Assembly: GCA_954871525.1 (NCBI GenBank)
Contig: OX940861.1
Coordinates: 7,486,842-7,550,841, forward strand
Origin: Parietaria judaica
Taxonomy: Eukaryota; Streptophyta; Magnoliopsida; Rosales; Urticaceae
DNA: 64,000 nt
Reading direction: 5' to 3'
This document shows positions 13,101 through 23,766 of the stretch, in pieces. The notes below the pieces were generated by a model, which saw only the letters and a program-made list of their open reading frames with translations, had not been told where the DNA came from and did not search any database. The translations under genes and the position numbers were made by a program. Positions within the stretch are counted from its first letter, which is position 1; each line of letters starts with the position of its first letter.

Positions 13101-15438
13101 AGGAAGAGAACCTACAGATCAAATAAGTTGGTAAGCTTTCCGAGTTCAGGTGGAATTTGCCCCGATAGATTGTTATCATTCAATTCCCTACAAAGAAAGA
13201 AGAGTTTAAAAAAGGAATATGGAAAACTGAATCAATTTCGCGAAGTTCCTTAATAAACAAGCCACTATGAACAATCCAAGGTTGCATACAAATAATGCAG
13301 TTTCGTCATATTTCCGAGCTCAGGCGGGATTTCTCCAGTCAGCTTGTTTCCATGCAAGTACCTGCAAGATTCAACAATCGAAATTATAAGGCCTTCATTT
13401 CTACATATATTACTCTGCTCGTCCCATGAAGACCACACAAATAAATAAGTTTTATAAAAAATAATTCCCTGAATTATTCGCCAAGCTAATGTCTTACAAT
13501 TTCTCAGTGTAAGTCAAATTTCCCAGAATAGGAGGTACCGGTCCGGTCAACATGTTGAGGCTCAGATCACTGTTGAGCATGGAGAGAAAGGAAAGCATAA
13601 GAGGAATTTCATAGGCAAGGGAATACCAAACCTTCTTATCAGAGTAGATGTACATACAGTACCGCAAGTGCCTGCATCAGACCGATCACAGAAGGAATAA
13701 TCCCAGAAAGCCTATTGCCCTGCAACGATCTAGCGTAACACAAATCCAAAGCAGATTCAACTACAAGTTCTGAAATAATGCCATGAACAGATTATAACGA
13801 GAACACATACAATGTGGCTACTTGCAAGAATCCAATATTGAACGGAATCGATCCCGTGAGCTTATTGTAAGACAAGTCCCTGAAATGACATGCAAACAAT
13901 TGAATCGTTCATCAAATCTAAAAACATAATCATAAAAAAGATAGCATTATATTGATGTTGGAAATCAGGAAAAATACTTACAAGACCTGAAATGCTGTGC
14001 AGTTCCCGATGTTTAGGGGAATGCTTCCCGTCAAACTATTGTTTCTTACATCGCTGAGGTAAGGAAATTAGATAGTTGAGAAAACCTATGTATCATCCCA
14101 TGCATAAGACTCCTATAGATATCAAGTGTAGACGAGAGAATGTGAACTTACAAGTACCAAAGACCGGTTAACTGGCACATATCGGGAGATAAAGTTCCAA
14201 CCAAGTTGTTTCCTCGCAATCCGCTGCACAATAGAAAAGAGCGAGAATGCCACTTATTAACCTAGAGAAACAGAGTAAACGAAGTCAATTCTTGGTATAC
14301 TTACAGATATTGCAGAACTTCATTCCAGTATATAAGCCTTGGTATTTCCCCACTGAGATTGTTCTGCGCCAAGTCTCTTGAACCAGATTTGCGGAACATA
14401 CATGATCAACATTAATAAAACGAACAATGGGCAGCGATTTTTCAAGGTAACGAAGATTAGAGGTTAAGAAAACTTACAAAACTTTCAAGTTCGGAATCTG
14501 AGACAGGGTAGAAGGAATAGGCCCAACCAGACGATTATTCTTCAAAATTCTGCAACCCAAAGTTTAAGAACTCGAGTTAAGGCGTGCTGAACACACCCCG
14601 ATAACGAAAATCGTGCACTAATATATTGAAAACTTACAGAAACTCGAGCTGTTTCAGCTTTGAAATTGAGAATGGTATGTCGCCATGAATCTCATTGAAC
14701 GACAAGTCCCTGTTGGATCATCGAATCAACATGCGGAGAACCAAAATACTCGTAAAAATCGACATCGCTCAATAAAAATGAACTTACAGGTTTGTCAGAG
14801 AAGAACAATCACCAATCTCATCTGGGATCTGACCAGAGAGCCGATTACCTCTAAAATCACTGTCAACATAGAACGATCATTACTCTAACTAGCTTCAATC
14901 TCATCACAGAAAAACGCATAAACGAAAGCAGAGAGCAGAATACACACATGAATTGCAGACTCTTCAGGTTCCCAATGGCAGGTGAAATCTCTCCTTCGAG
15001 ATTCAGCCCTGATAAATTGCTGAAACAAAAATCAAACAAAACTCGTGGATTTAAGCAAGAATCATACGTGAAACAAGCAATCCTCTGTTTGGAAATGGCT
15101 CTTACAGAGAGACGACATTGAAGGTGACATTGTCGCAGGTGACACCTCTCCAAACGCAAAAGTCCGAAGGAGGCGAGTCGCTCCAGTCATACAGCACATT
15201 GTCAACGTCTCTGAACGACTTCTTTATCTCCAAAAGGCTCATTCCTTCACAAAAACCGATTCATTTCTACACCTTAGACTAACATTCAGAGACGATGAAC
15301 TCCGATTCAACAGTACAAGAAGAACAAAAAAAAAATGGAGAGAACTCGATAGTCACCGTCGTCCGAAACGCCAGAGCCGAAGGTCACGCAAGCGAGGAAA
15401 GCAAGAAGAAGAAGAACCAACTCCACTCGTAACGCCAT
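10165..15438 (-). CDS. ERECTA: LRR receptor-like kinase, ERECTA orthologue
   Basis: Plasma-membrane receptor kinase that senses EPF/EPFL peptides and controls organ growth and stomatal patterning. The start at 15438 gives a hydrophobic signal peptide ([20 protein letters not shown]). It is followed by a [19 protein letters not shown] N-cap and about 20 LRRs, mostly one per 72-bp exon, giving some 25 or more exons, as in ERECTA genes. Then come [16 protein letters not shown], a transmembrane segment ([20 protein letters not shown], about 11560-11620), the juxtamembrane [20 protein letters not shown] and the kinase domain. Glycine loop [10 protein letters not shown], catalytic lysine in [18 protein letters not shown] (about 10855-10885) and LTDFGIA (about 10805-10825) are all intact. 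The C-terminus [19 protein letters not shown] fits ERECTA better than ERL1/ERL2. No break was seen. The short intron spacing and every splice site I checked are GT-AG. Confidence 0.93.
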
Positions 15439-15907
15439 GGCTTCCGCAACACAACGACAGAGCTGATTCGCGTAAGCAGGTATCAGCTTCAGACTTCAGA
15501 CGCGAAAAACCAGCGAAGAAGAAGTAGAAGAAGAGCAAATCATCTTGCTCCCGAACTTGCTGACATTGTCAAACCTCCAAATTTCCGACTTCACGCGAAG
15601 CGGGCGACATGGAAACACGCACAGTGAGTAGTGACCGACCTAGCTACGAAACGGAACCAGAGGAGTTTCCGCTCGAACGTGATACAAGTCTGAGAGAGAG
15701 AGAGAGAGAGATTGGCAAGCAATGTTGTTGAGGTCTGTGTGGTGGTGATGAACTTTGGTGTTCAATCACATCGCTTTCTCTTCTCTGCTTCCATGGCAGA
15801 GGCCTAGGCCTGTAAATACAACTGTAACGGGGAGAGAGAGGGAATTATTTTGGATGAATAAAGTTAAAAAACCATCTGCCACGGCTCTGCTACGAAGGAC
15901 CTGCAAC

Positions 15908-15938
<31 letters not shown>

Positions 15939-18412
15939 GGTTTCTTTCTTTCCATTACATTTACATTGGGTCGCTTTCTTTTATTTTCCTTTTTTACTTT
16001 TTATTTCCTTTCCTTTTACCCTCAAATAATTTCATTATACAGATCTGGCTAGCGGTGTGTCCCGAGCGAGCGTCGGCCGGGGTAGCGGCGACGTCCCCAC
16101 TTCCCCATGAGTACCGATAACCGAAAACTAGATAAATTATATAAAACACTAAAAAGAAATCGATTAATTTAATATTATATTAATAAAAAATATTATATGT
16201 GTGGGTAATTTGCATTAGTATGTATATCCGTAGAAGGTTGAGAAGGACAGGGTCTCGCTTTCAGTGAGCAGAGCACAGCCACACAGCAATGTTGCTTAGA
16301 AGGTAAAAGTAGTTTCTTTTTATTTTCTAAAAACGTCTTCCTTGCCTTGCCTTGCCCAAACGACAAAACAAAACCCATGATCATCAAATAAAAAGGAATC
16401 CTAATTATACGCACGACATTACTAAATCTTCCGTACAATTTCAATGCATCACTGTTTTGTCCTATGATTTATCAATTTATCCAAATCTTTTCTTTTTCTT
16501 TTTTGAGCTTTGAAATTTGAATGAATACCATTATGTTATTACATACAAACTAGTCTTACTTATTAACTAATACCATTTAATCGAACACTTTTCCTTTGTT
16601 AAAAACCGTTGAAGAAGTATGATTGAGCAAGTGGGGCTTGTGATCTTTATGGTGTTATCCAGAGAGAGTGTTAACTTGTAACGAGTAGGTCCATTTATTC
16701 TTCCAAAATACGACACTTTATTTAATGCCCTCGAAACACCCGACTCCAACATGCCCTTATTGACCCCAATTATTACATGCCCCAAAAATACACAAAGTGT
16801 GTTGAACTCTTTCATGTGCGTATCAATATTTTTGTACGGCATTCGGGTTTTGGGTTCAATTCTTAATAGAAAAACGAAATATTCTCTTAAGCATGTAATA
16901 TAAATATTTGTTCCGTATGGGCATTATTGAGGGCGATTTTCACCACCCTCTTCCAGTCACAAAAATAATCACAAAGAACAAGATAATAACAATGATCAGT
17001 GAATATCTTTGATTTATTATGTTTCCGACGAGAGCTTGTTTTCTTTCGTTGAATAGCTAGACAGTTGAAGGATCAAATACAATGAACTTTTTCTAATTCT
17101 AAAGCTTTTCTCTTACAGAATTCTCTCTCTTTTTCTCTCTGCTCTCTTCTCTTTTTTCGATCCCTTACAAACAAGGCTTAACTTGCCTTTTATATAGTTT
17201 ACATTTGCCTTCTCACATTTTCCCGTCTTTTGCCACATCCAATCACTAGCTTCTCCAGGAATAATTTGAGGGAACCGTGGTTAACCCATACTTTGCGTCA
17301 TTCTAGGGCAGTTGGCCAGAGTAGGTAGGTGGGCATCATTAAATGCACATCTCGTCAATTGACATTCGGCTCTGCACGCCTCGTCGTCGATGCCTCTCGT
17401 CGAGGCGTGATGGGACACTTCATCGCGGTTTGCTTTTACCATAGTCAAACTTCATCGCGGGTTAAACCTCCTCGAGGATGTTCCTTGGTTGACCATCGGT
17501 CAACGAACCTCCTCGCCCTCTTCTTATGTCGTTTATAGGACAAAACGACACGAGTTGTGTTAGGGATGGATTTGACCAAATCCGACCTTAACATGCATGA
17601 TATTGGAAAACAATTAACCATAATCCATGCTCCTATTTGATCAATTTTTGGTAAATTTGAATTTGAAAATTCACCAATTTTGAAGAAGAATTTTGATAAC
17701 TCTTTTACCAATTAAAAATGTGCAATAGGATTTCTGTAAATTAATATTCTTTGAGAGTTGAGAGTGAGACAATGAAATTTTAATATATTATCGAATTTAT
17801 TAATTATCGATAAATATTTTAAGTATGTTAGTGCGAGTCCAAATCATACTACGGAGGTATTATCTAATTGAGGTTATCAATTTAATAAAATTTAACTATA
17901 TATTTATAAAATTTAAAAAGATGAAAATAAAAATCATCTTAGATCGAAATACTATCCTACTCTTCGTATTAAATATTAGTTAATAATGAAGCAGACGTTA
18001 GAAATTCTATTTTCATGTAAGTTTAATATCATAAAAAGCCTTAATGACTCCTTCAAAAAAAAAGGCTTAATGAATACGAGCATATATAATGGCAGACATT
18101 TCACATAATACTATTTTCTTTGATGACGTGTTTGTTTAGAGAAATACAAGACATTGACATTCGGTATTGACAATGACTAGGGATATGGTAGCTATTGTTA
18201 GTTAATCTCCGTTTTGGCAAATGTCCGAGTGACACGTCACCAACTTGGGATATTAAAGTATTCAGTTCAACCATGTAATAAAATATCTAATACAGACTTT
18301 ACAGCCCAATTATTAATATATTTAGAGTTAGGTAAGCTTGGAGAATATAATATAATTACACCGTGCATGAAAAGTTCTCATTCTTAATCATCATCGTACC
18401 TTGAGATGAGAT
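15439..18412. other. ERECTA upstream and intergenic DNA up to the copia element
   Basis: 5' leader and promoter zone of ERECTA with GA/CT runs (15690-15710 and 15907-15933), then AT-rich DNA. The block at about 16920-17570 has a CT-rich stretch followed by GC-richer sequence with repeated TCGTCGAGG/CCTCCTCG words. It looks like retrotransposon LTR debris, but I could not define ends or target duplications. No gene recognised. Confidence 0.4.
15907..15933. repeat. (CT)n microsatellite
   Basis: About 13 CT dinucleotides, about 470 bp upstream of the ERECTA start. Paired with a GA run at 15690-15710. Confidence 0.9.
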
Positions 18413-18417
18413 GTTTC

Positions 18418-18548
18418 TATTAGCATTTAAAGTCCCTATGTTTTCTCCTATTTGTTATTTAGTCATTTTCTTTAGTATAACCTAAACATTATTGTATTAT
18501 TGCCATTATTCCAAATACATCGACAGTTTCTCTCTTCTCTCTCTCACA
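18418..18548 (+). repeat. 5' LTR of the copia element (131 bp)
   Basis: Starts TATTAGCATTTAAAG and ends TCTCTCTCACA. Base-for-base the same as 23000-23130 by eye. Flanked on the left by GTTTC and on the right by the primer-binding site. Unusually short for a copia LTR; it still has to hold promoter and polyadenylation signals. Confidence 0.97.
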
Positions 18549-18561
18549 TGGTATCAGAGCC
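18549..18561 (+). promoter_or_regulatory. Primer-binding site (initiator tRNA-Met)
   Basis: TGGTATCAGAGCC directly abuts the LTR. It is complementary to the 3' end of plant initiator methionyl-tRNA, the usual primer of plant copia elements. Confidence 0.95.
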
Positions 18562-18592
18562 ATGAATCTTGAGGAAGATTGAATATGTGTAC

Positions 18593-18725
18593 TGTTCATC
18601 GCGCACTGTTCATCGCACTGTTCGGTGCTGTTGGCACTGTTTGGCACTGTTCAGTACTGTTTATCGCACTGTTTGGTACTGTTCATAGCACTGTTCGGTA
18701 CTGTTCATAGCACTGTTCATCGCGA
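18593..18725 (+). repeat. Minisatellite in the copia untranslated leader
   Basis: About a dozen copies of a CACTGTTCATCG / CACTGTTCGGTA-type unit (roughly 11-18 bp) between the primer-binding site and the gag start. No open frame. The array probably changes in length between element copies. Confidence 0.85.
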
Positions 18726-18849
18726 ATTTGGTATGCAATCTGGTGCTTCGATTTCTGTGATTTTGATGCCTAGGGTTTGTGGAATTTGGGGCTTTTGTTA
18801 GATTGGTCAATTTGTTGTTTGGATTTGGTTTGTTTGGTACTTGTTCGTC

Positions 18850-21800
18850 ATGGCTAGTCGAAAGGATGATTCGCTTCAGTCGATTAGCGCACAGTTAGAT
18901 GGAAAGAACTATTCGTATTGGAGTTACGTGATGAAGAACTTTCTGAAGGGGAAATCTATGTGGGGGTATATTTCGGGTACTAAATTGCCGCCCACTGACA
19001 AGTCGAATGATTCTTATGACGCGCAACTGGAGACTTGGGAAGCCGACAATTCGAAAATCATCACATGGATAAACAATTCTGTGACTCATTCGATAGGCGT
19101 TCAATTGGCAAAATTTGAGACAGCAAAGCTTGTTTGGGAGCATCTTGAGAGATTGTATACTCAGTCTAATTTTGCTCGACGCTATCAATTGGAAACTGAC
19201 ATTCGGGCTCTCAAGCAAGATGATTCGTCGATCCAGGAATTCTACTATGCTATGTCTGCTTTATGGGATGAGTTGGCTCAGATCGAACCCGCCAATTTAC
19301 GTTCAGTGGAGCCTTACATCCAATTCAGAGAGGAACAACGTCTTGTTCAGTTCTTGATGGCGCTTCGAGATGACTACGAAGCTCTACGCTGGTCCATTTT
19401 ACACCGGAGCCCTTTGCCTTCGGTTGACTCCGTTGTGAATGAATTGATGGCAGAAGAGATTCGGCTGAAGACTCGCACTGACAAACAGACTTCTTCAACG
19501 GCTGTTCCATCTGTTTTTGCTGCTTCCCCTCAGAGTTCATCTAGTAACCATCTGAGTCGCTCAAATACTCGTGTGGGCATAGATGAATGTGCGTTTTGTA
19601 AGCAAAAAGGGCATTGGAAGGAACAATGTCCTTTATTGGTCAATAAAGGAAAACAGCCGCATCGACGCACGTCGTCGGTATCTCAGAAGCCTCCATGGAA
19701 AGCTACTAATCAAGCTTTTCAAACGAGTAGTGCTGAAGTGTCTACATCAGATCCATCGTTGATTGAGCAATTCCAAAAGTTTCTCGCCTCGCAACCTCAA
19801 GCCTTATCCGCTGCTTCCCCTGTCGGTTTGTCCTCTCTCAAAAACTCTGGTCCTTCAGGTATATCTTCTCCCACTTGGGTTCTTGATTCTGGTGCTACTG
19901 ATCATATGTCTCCTGAGAAATCATGTTTTTCTTCGTTGTCTCCAAATTCATCCGTATCCATAACAACGGCTAATGGTAATCATATGCCATTGGTCGGTGT
20001 TGGTCCTATCCGTACACCCCACCTAAACCTTCCGCATGCTTACTATATTCCGAATCTCACTTTGAATCTTGCTTCGGTTGGTAAATTGTGCGACTTTGAC
20101 TATTTTGTCATCTTCACTAAATCTCATTGTTTTGTACAGGATCCACATGCTCAGAAGCTGATTGGGACAGGCCATAGGGAAGGAGGTCTGTATGTGGTGG
20201 ATGAACTCAAAGTGCCCGAGAGTGTTGCCGCTTCTAGTGTCGATTTGTCATCTTTTCAGTTGAGTCGTTCGTCTTCTGATTTTTACTTATGGCATTCTCG
20301 TTTGGGTCATGTTTCGGGATCTCGTTTAAAGTTTTTAGTTTCTACGGGTGTGTTGGGTAATTTGAAAACTCATGATGTGTCTGATTGTAGTGGTTGTAAA
20401 CTTGCTAAATTTTCGGCATTACCATTTCCTAGAAGTTTATCTCAATCAACTGCACCTTTTGATCTCATTCACTCTGATGTATGGGGACCCTCCTCTTTGC
20501 CCACAAAAGGGGGTTCCCGTTATTATGTATCTTTCGTTGATGACTACACTCGTTACACTTGGGTTTACCTTATGAAACGTCGTTCTGAATTTCTGAATAT
20601 ATTTTATATGTTTCGAGCTCTTGTCAAAACCCAATATTCGTCAGTCATAAAATGTTTCCGCTGTGATTTAGGAGGGGAATACACATCTCATGATTTTTCC
20701 AGGTTACTTAGCTCTGACGGAACTCTTCATCAGAGTTCATGTACCGATACCCCTCAACAAAATGGTGTAGCAGAACGAAAACATCGTCATATCATTGAAA
20801 CTGCTCGATCACTTCTTTTATCATCTCAGGTTCCAGCTGTGTTTTGGGGAGAAGCTGTTCTGACCTCCGTTTATCTGATAAATAGAATTCCTACTTCACA
20901 TAACTCAGGTTTGTCACCTTTTGAAAAGATTCATGGTCAGTCTCCTTATTATTCCGCATTACGTGTCTTTGGGTCAGCTTGTTTTGTGCTACGCCCTAGT
21001 GTTGAGCGTAGTAAATTGACTTCTCGATCTGTGTTGTGTGTTTTCTTGGGTTATGGGATTGGTCAAAAAGGATATCGTTGCTTTGATCCCATTGGTCAAA
21101 AATTGTATGTCTCTCGTCATGTATTCTTCCTTGAACATATTCCATACTTTTCGGTTCCAGAAAATTCCCATAATATGACAAAATCAGATCTAGTCAGTAT
21201 TGATCCTTTTGATACTGATGAAGATCATCTCGAGCCTCCTGTTGCTCCATGTGATGAGGCAACAAACTCAGGTACTATTGTTCCCGCCACATATTCGCCT
21301 CCTCAACCAGTGGTCTCGCAATCAGCTCTAGAGAATGTGGATCCTCCACCTCGCTCATCGAGTAGGGTCCGTAAGTCCACTAAACTCCCAGATTTTTCAT
21401 ATTCATGTTACTCTAGTTCCTTTGTGTCTTTCCTAACATCTATTCATAAAATTTCTGAGCCCTCGTCCTATCGGGAAGCTGTTCTTGACCCTCTTTGGCA
21501 GAATGCTATGGATGAGGAACTTTTGGCACTGCGTCAAACACGTACTTGGGATTTGGTTTTGTTACCACCGGGAAAACGCACAATTGGTTCCCGATGGGTT
21601 TACAAGATCAAAACTAAGTCCGATGGATCCGTTGAAAGATACAAAGCTCGACTCGTTGCTAGGGGGTTTTCTCAGCAATATGGCATGGATTACGAAGAGA
21701 CATTTGCTCCGGTTGCCAAAATGACTACAATTAGAACTCTCATCGCTGTTGCTTCTGTTCGTGGGTGGAAAATCTCTCAGATGGACGTGAAAAATGCTTT

Positions 21801-22986
21801 TCTCAACGGTGATCTCCACGAAGAAGTTTATATGGATCCGCCTCCCGGTGTCACTCACAAGGTTGGTGAAGTTTGCAAGCTTCGGAAAGCCCTCTACGGT
21901 CTCAAGCAGGCGCCTCGTGCTTGGTTTGAGAAGTTCTCTACCGTGATCACATCACTTGGCTTCTCTCGTAGTCACCATGATTATGCTTTATTCATTAAGT
22001 GCACCGGAAAAGGTCGTATTCTTCTCTCTTTGTACGTTGATGATATGATTATTACTGGTGATGATGACGATGAGATTGAATGTCTCAAGATAAAGTTAGC
22101 TCGCTGCTTTGCTATGAAGGATTTGGGAATGCTACGGTACTTTCTGGGAATCGAGGTTGCTTCATCTCCGAAAGGATATATCTTATCTCAGTCAAAGTAT
22201 ATTGCTGATATATTTGAGCGTGCACAGCTTACAGACAACAAAGTGGTGGATACTCCAATTGAAACCAACGCTCGATATGCTTTGACTGATGGAGTAGCTT
22301 TACCGGATCCTGCTTTGTATCGTGCCATTGTTGGTAGTTTGGTTTACCTAACTATTACGCGTCCCGATATTGCTCATGCCGTTCACGTGGTTAGTCAGTT
22401 TGTTGTGGCTCCTACTACAGTTCATTGGAGCGCTGTTCTTCGTATTCTTCGGTTTCTTCGAGGAACTCAATTTCAAAGCCTACTCCTATCGTCGAGCTCT
22501 TCGTTGGGTCTTCGTGCGTATACCGATGCTGACTGGGCTGGCGATCCCACTGATCGCAAGTCAACCACGGGTTTCTGTATTTTCCTAGGCGATTCTCTTA
22601 TGTCGTGGAAGAGCAAGAAACAAGATGTTATCTCTCGGTCGTCCACAGAAGCGGAGTATCGAGCCATGGCATCTACGACATGTGAGATTGTTTGGTTGCG
22701 ATGGTTACTTGCAGATATGGGTGTTATCTCTCCTCAGCCCACTCCGTTGTTTTGCGACAATAAGAGTGCCATTCAGATTGCAAGGAATGCGGTGTTTCAC
22801 GAACGTACGAAACACATTGAGATTGATTGTCATGTGGTCAGACATCACTTTCAATGTAACAACATCACATTGCCTTTTGTCTCTTCATCGGTTCAAATTG
22901 CCGATCTTTTCACCAAGGCGCTTTCATCTTCTCGTTTTCGTTTTTTAGTTAGCAAACTCTCAATGCTTGTTGCTGTAGCATCGTGA
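18850..22986 (+). CDS. copia gag-pol polyprotein, 1378 aa, uninterrupted
   Basis: Single polyprotein for the retrotransposon cycle. Start chosen at ATG 18850 (MASRKDDSLQ); the frame opens upstream only with a TTG codon. Order, numbered from this ATG: gag domain (about 10-210, with YWSYVMKNFLKGK); CCHC zinc knuckle C247-x2-C-x4-H-x4-C260; aspartic protease WVLDSGATDHM (Asp346); GAG-pre-integrase FYLWHSRLGHVSG (about 478); integrase with HSDVWGP (Asp543), CDLGGEY (Asp606) and QNGVAERKH (Glu642); reverse transcriptase from SRWVYKIKTKSDGS (about 914), QMDVKNAFLNGDLHEEVY (Asp979) and YVDD (1062-1065); RNase H with YTDADWAGD (Asp1226) and STEAEYRAM. The integrase-before-RT order is diagnostic of copia. 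All catalytic residues I can see are kept, so the protein may be functional. Confidence 0.97.
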   Translation: MASRKDDSLQSISAQLDGKNYSYWSYVMKNFLKGKSMWGYISGTKLPPTDKSNDSYDAQLETWEADNSKIITWINNSVTHSIGVQLAKFETAKLVWEHLERLYTQSNFARRYQLETDIRALKQDDSSIQEFYYAMSALWDELAQIEPANLRSVEPYIQFREEQRLVQFLMALRDDYEALRWSILHRSPLPSVDSVVNELMAEEIRLKTRTDKQTSSTAVPSVFAASPQSSSSNHLSRSNTRVGIDECAFCKQKGHWKEQCPLLVNKGKQPHRRTSSVSQKPPWKATNQAFQTSSAEVSTSDPSLIEQFQKFLASQPQALSAASPVGLSSLKNSGPSGISSPTWVLDSGATDHMSPEKSCFSSLSPNSSVSITTANGNHMPLVGVGPIRTPHLNLPHAYYIPNLTLNLASVGKLCDFDYFVIFTKSHCFVQDPHAQKLIGTGHREGGLYVVDELKVPESVAASSVDLSSFQLSRSSSDFYLWHSRLGHVSGSRLKFLVSTGVLGNLKTHDVSDCSGCKLAKFSALPFPRSLSQSTAPFDLIHSDVWGPSSLPTKGGSRYYVSFVDDYTRYTWVYLMKRRSEFLNIFYMFRALVKTQYSSVIKCFRCDLGGEYTSHDFSRLLSSDGTLHQSSCTDTPQQNGVAERKHRHIIETARSLLLSSQVPAVFWGEAVLTSVYLINRIPTSHNSGLSPFEKIHGQSPYYSALRVFGSACFVLRPSVERSKLTSRSVLCVFLGYGIGQKGYRCFDPIGQKLYVSRHVFFLEHIPYFSVPENSHNMTKSDLVSIDPFDTDEDHLEPPVAPCDEATNSGTIVPATYSPPQPVVSQSALENVDPPPRSSSRVRKSTKLPDFSYSCYSSSFVSFLTSIHKISEPSSYREAVLDPLWQNAMDEELLALRQTRTWDLVLLPPGKRTIGSRWVYKIKTKSDGSVERYKARLVARGFSQQYGMDYEETFAPVAKMTTIRTLIAVASVRGWKISQMDVKNAFLNGDLHEEVYMDPPPGVTHKVGEVCKLRKALYGLKQAPRAWFEKFSTVITSLGFSRSHHDYALFIKCTGKGRILLSLYVDDMIITGDDDDEIECLKIKLARCFAMKDLGMLRYFLGIEVASSPKGYILSQSKYIADIFERAQLTDNKVVDTPIETNARYALTDGVALPDPALYRAIVGSLVYLTITRPDIAHAVHVVSQFVVAPTTVHWSAVLRILRFLRGTQFQSLLLSSSSSLGLRAYTDADWAGDPTDRKSTTGFCIFLGDSLMSWKSKKQDVISRSSTEAEYRAMASTTCEIVWLRWLLADMGVISPQPTPLFCDNKSAIQIARNAVFHERTKHIEIDCHVVRHHFQCNNITLPFVSSSVQIADLFTKALSSSRFRFLVSKLSMLVAVAS

Positions 22987-22990
22987 GTTT

Positions 22991-22999
22991 GAGAGGCGG
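22991..22999 (+). promoter_or_regulatory. Polypurine tract of the copia element
   Basis: GAGAGGCGG, immediately 5' of the right LTR and just after the gag-pol stop (22984-22986). Expected plus-strand DNA priming site. Confidence 0.85.
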
Positions 23000-23130
23000 T
23001 ATTAGCATTTAAAGTCCCTATGTTTTCTCCTATTTGTTATTTAGTCATTTTCTTTAGTATAACCTAAACATTATTGTATTATTGCCATTATTCCAAATAC
23101 ATCGACAGTTTCTCTCTTCTCTCTCTCACA
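23000..23130 (+). repeat. 3' LTR of the copia element (131 bp)
   Basis: Reads identical to 18418-18548 and is followed by the second GTTTC target copy. Confidence 0.97.
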
Positions 23131-23766
23131 GTTTCTTTTGACTTTTGTGTTATGGAAAATTATAATATTACCTTATTTTGTCTTTTTTATTTCAAATTCG
23201 TACTTCCACTCTAAAACAAACCGATGCCAATATTTTAAATTCAACAATATAGTTACGTTAATGTAAAATCAATACAACAAATAATGCATGAAATAAAATG
23301 ATTCAGGGCATTTATAGTAGATTCCTAGTTAACTTAGAGGTCAAACTTATTGTCTCGGGTGTTTTACAGAATTAATATAAAAACTATTTAATAAAGACAA
23401 AATTATTTGATTAAATATTTAGCAATGTGGTTCGCGTGGAGCCTCCAAATCGCACGTGGGCACGTGTGGAGCATGGGTCCGGGATCTTGGGCCGAGGGGC
23501 CTGGTCGGGTCTGGGACTCTTTCAATTCTTTATTGGGCTTTTATTTATATATTTCAAACGCCCATTTGTGTATGAATATTCAATTATATTAATAAATTTG
23601 GTCTTAAATTACTATGACCGTAAATTTAATTAATGACCTTATCGTTCCAAATACGAGACGAATTTACACATCAACAAACATAATCAAAGATAAATTTAAT
23701 AATTAGATAATATATTAATTTTCAAAAAAATACAGTGATTATTTTTAGAAATGAATATATAACAAA

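Larger units (their letters stand above)
18418..23130 (+). mobile_element. Intact Ty1/copia LTR retrotransposon, 4.7 kb, very short LTRs
   Basis: All parts of a complete copy are present: a 5-bp target duplication GTTTC (18413-18417 and 23131-23135), two 131-bp LTRs that I read as identical, a primer-binding site directly after the left LTR, one uninterrupted gag-pol frame, and a purine tract (GAGAGGCGG) directly before the right LTR. The LTR begins TATTAG and ends CTCACA, so the termini are TA...CA rather than the usual TG...CA. Both boundaries are fixed independently by the binding site, the purine tract and the target duplication. Identical LTRs and an open frame point to a recent insertion. 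It sits between ERECTA and PAA2 and interrupts no gene. The copia lineage is not assigned. Confidence 0.97.

Noticed and set aside
16567..16842. 91-codon minus-strand frame in the ERECTA upstream region
   Set aside because: No recognisable family, AT-rich random-like composition and no splice partners.
18549..18561. tRNA-Met-like sequence
   Set aside because: Only the 3' complement is present; this is the retrotransposon primer-binding site, not a tRNA gene.
18841..18849. Start of the copia frame at 18841
   Set aside because: The codon there is TTG; the first ATG is at 18850 and gives the expected gag start.
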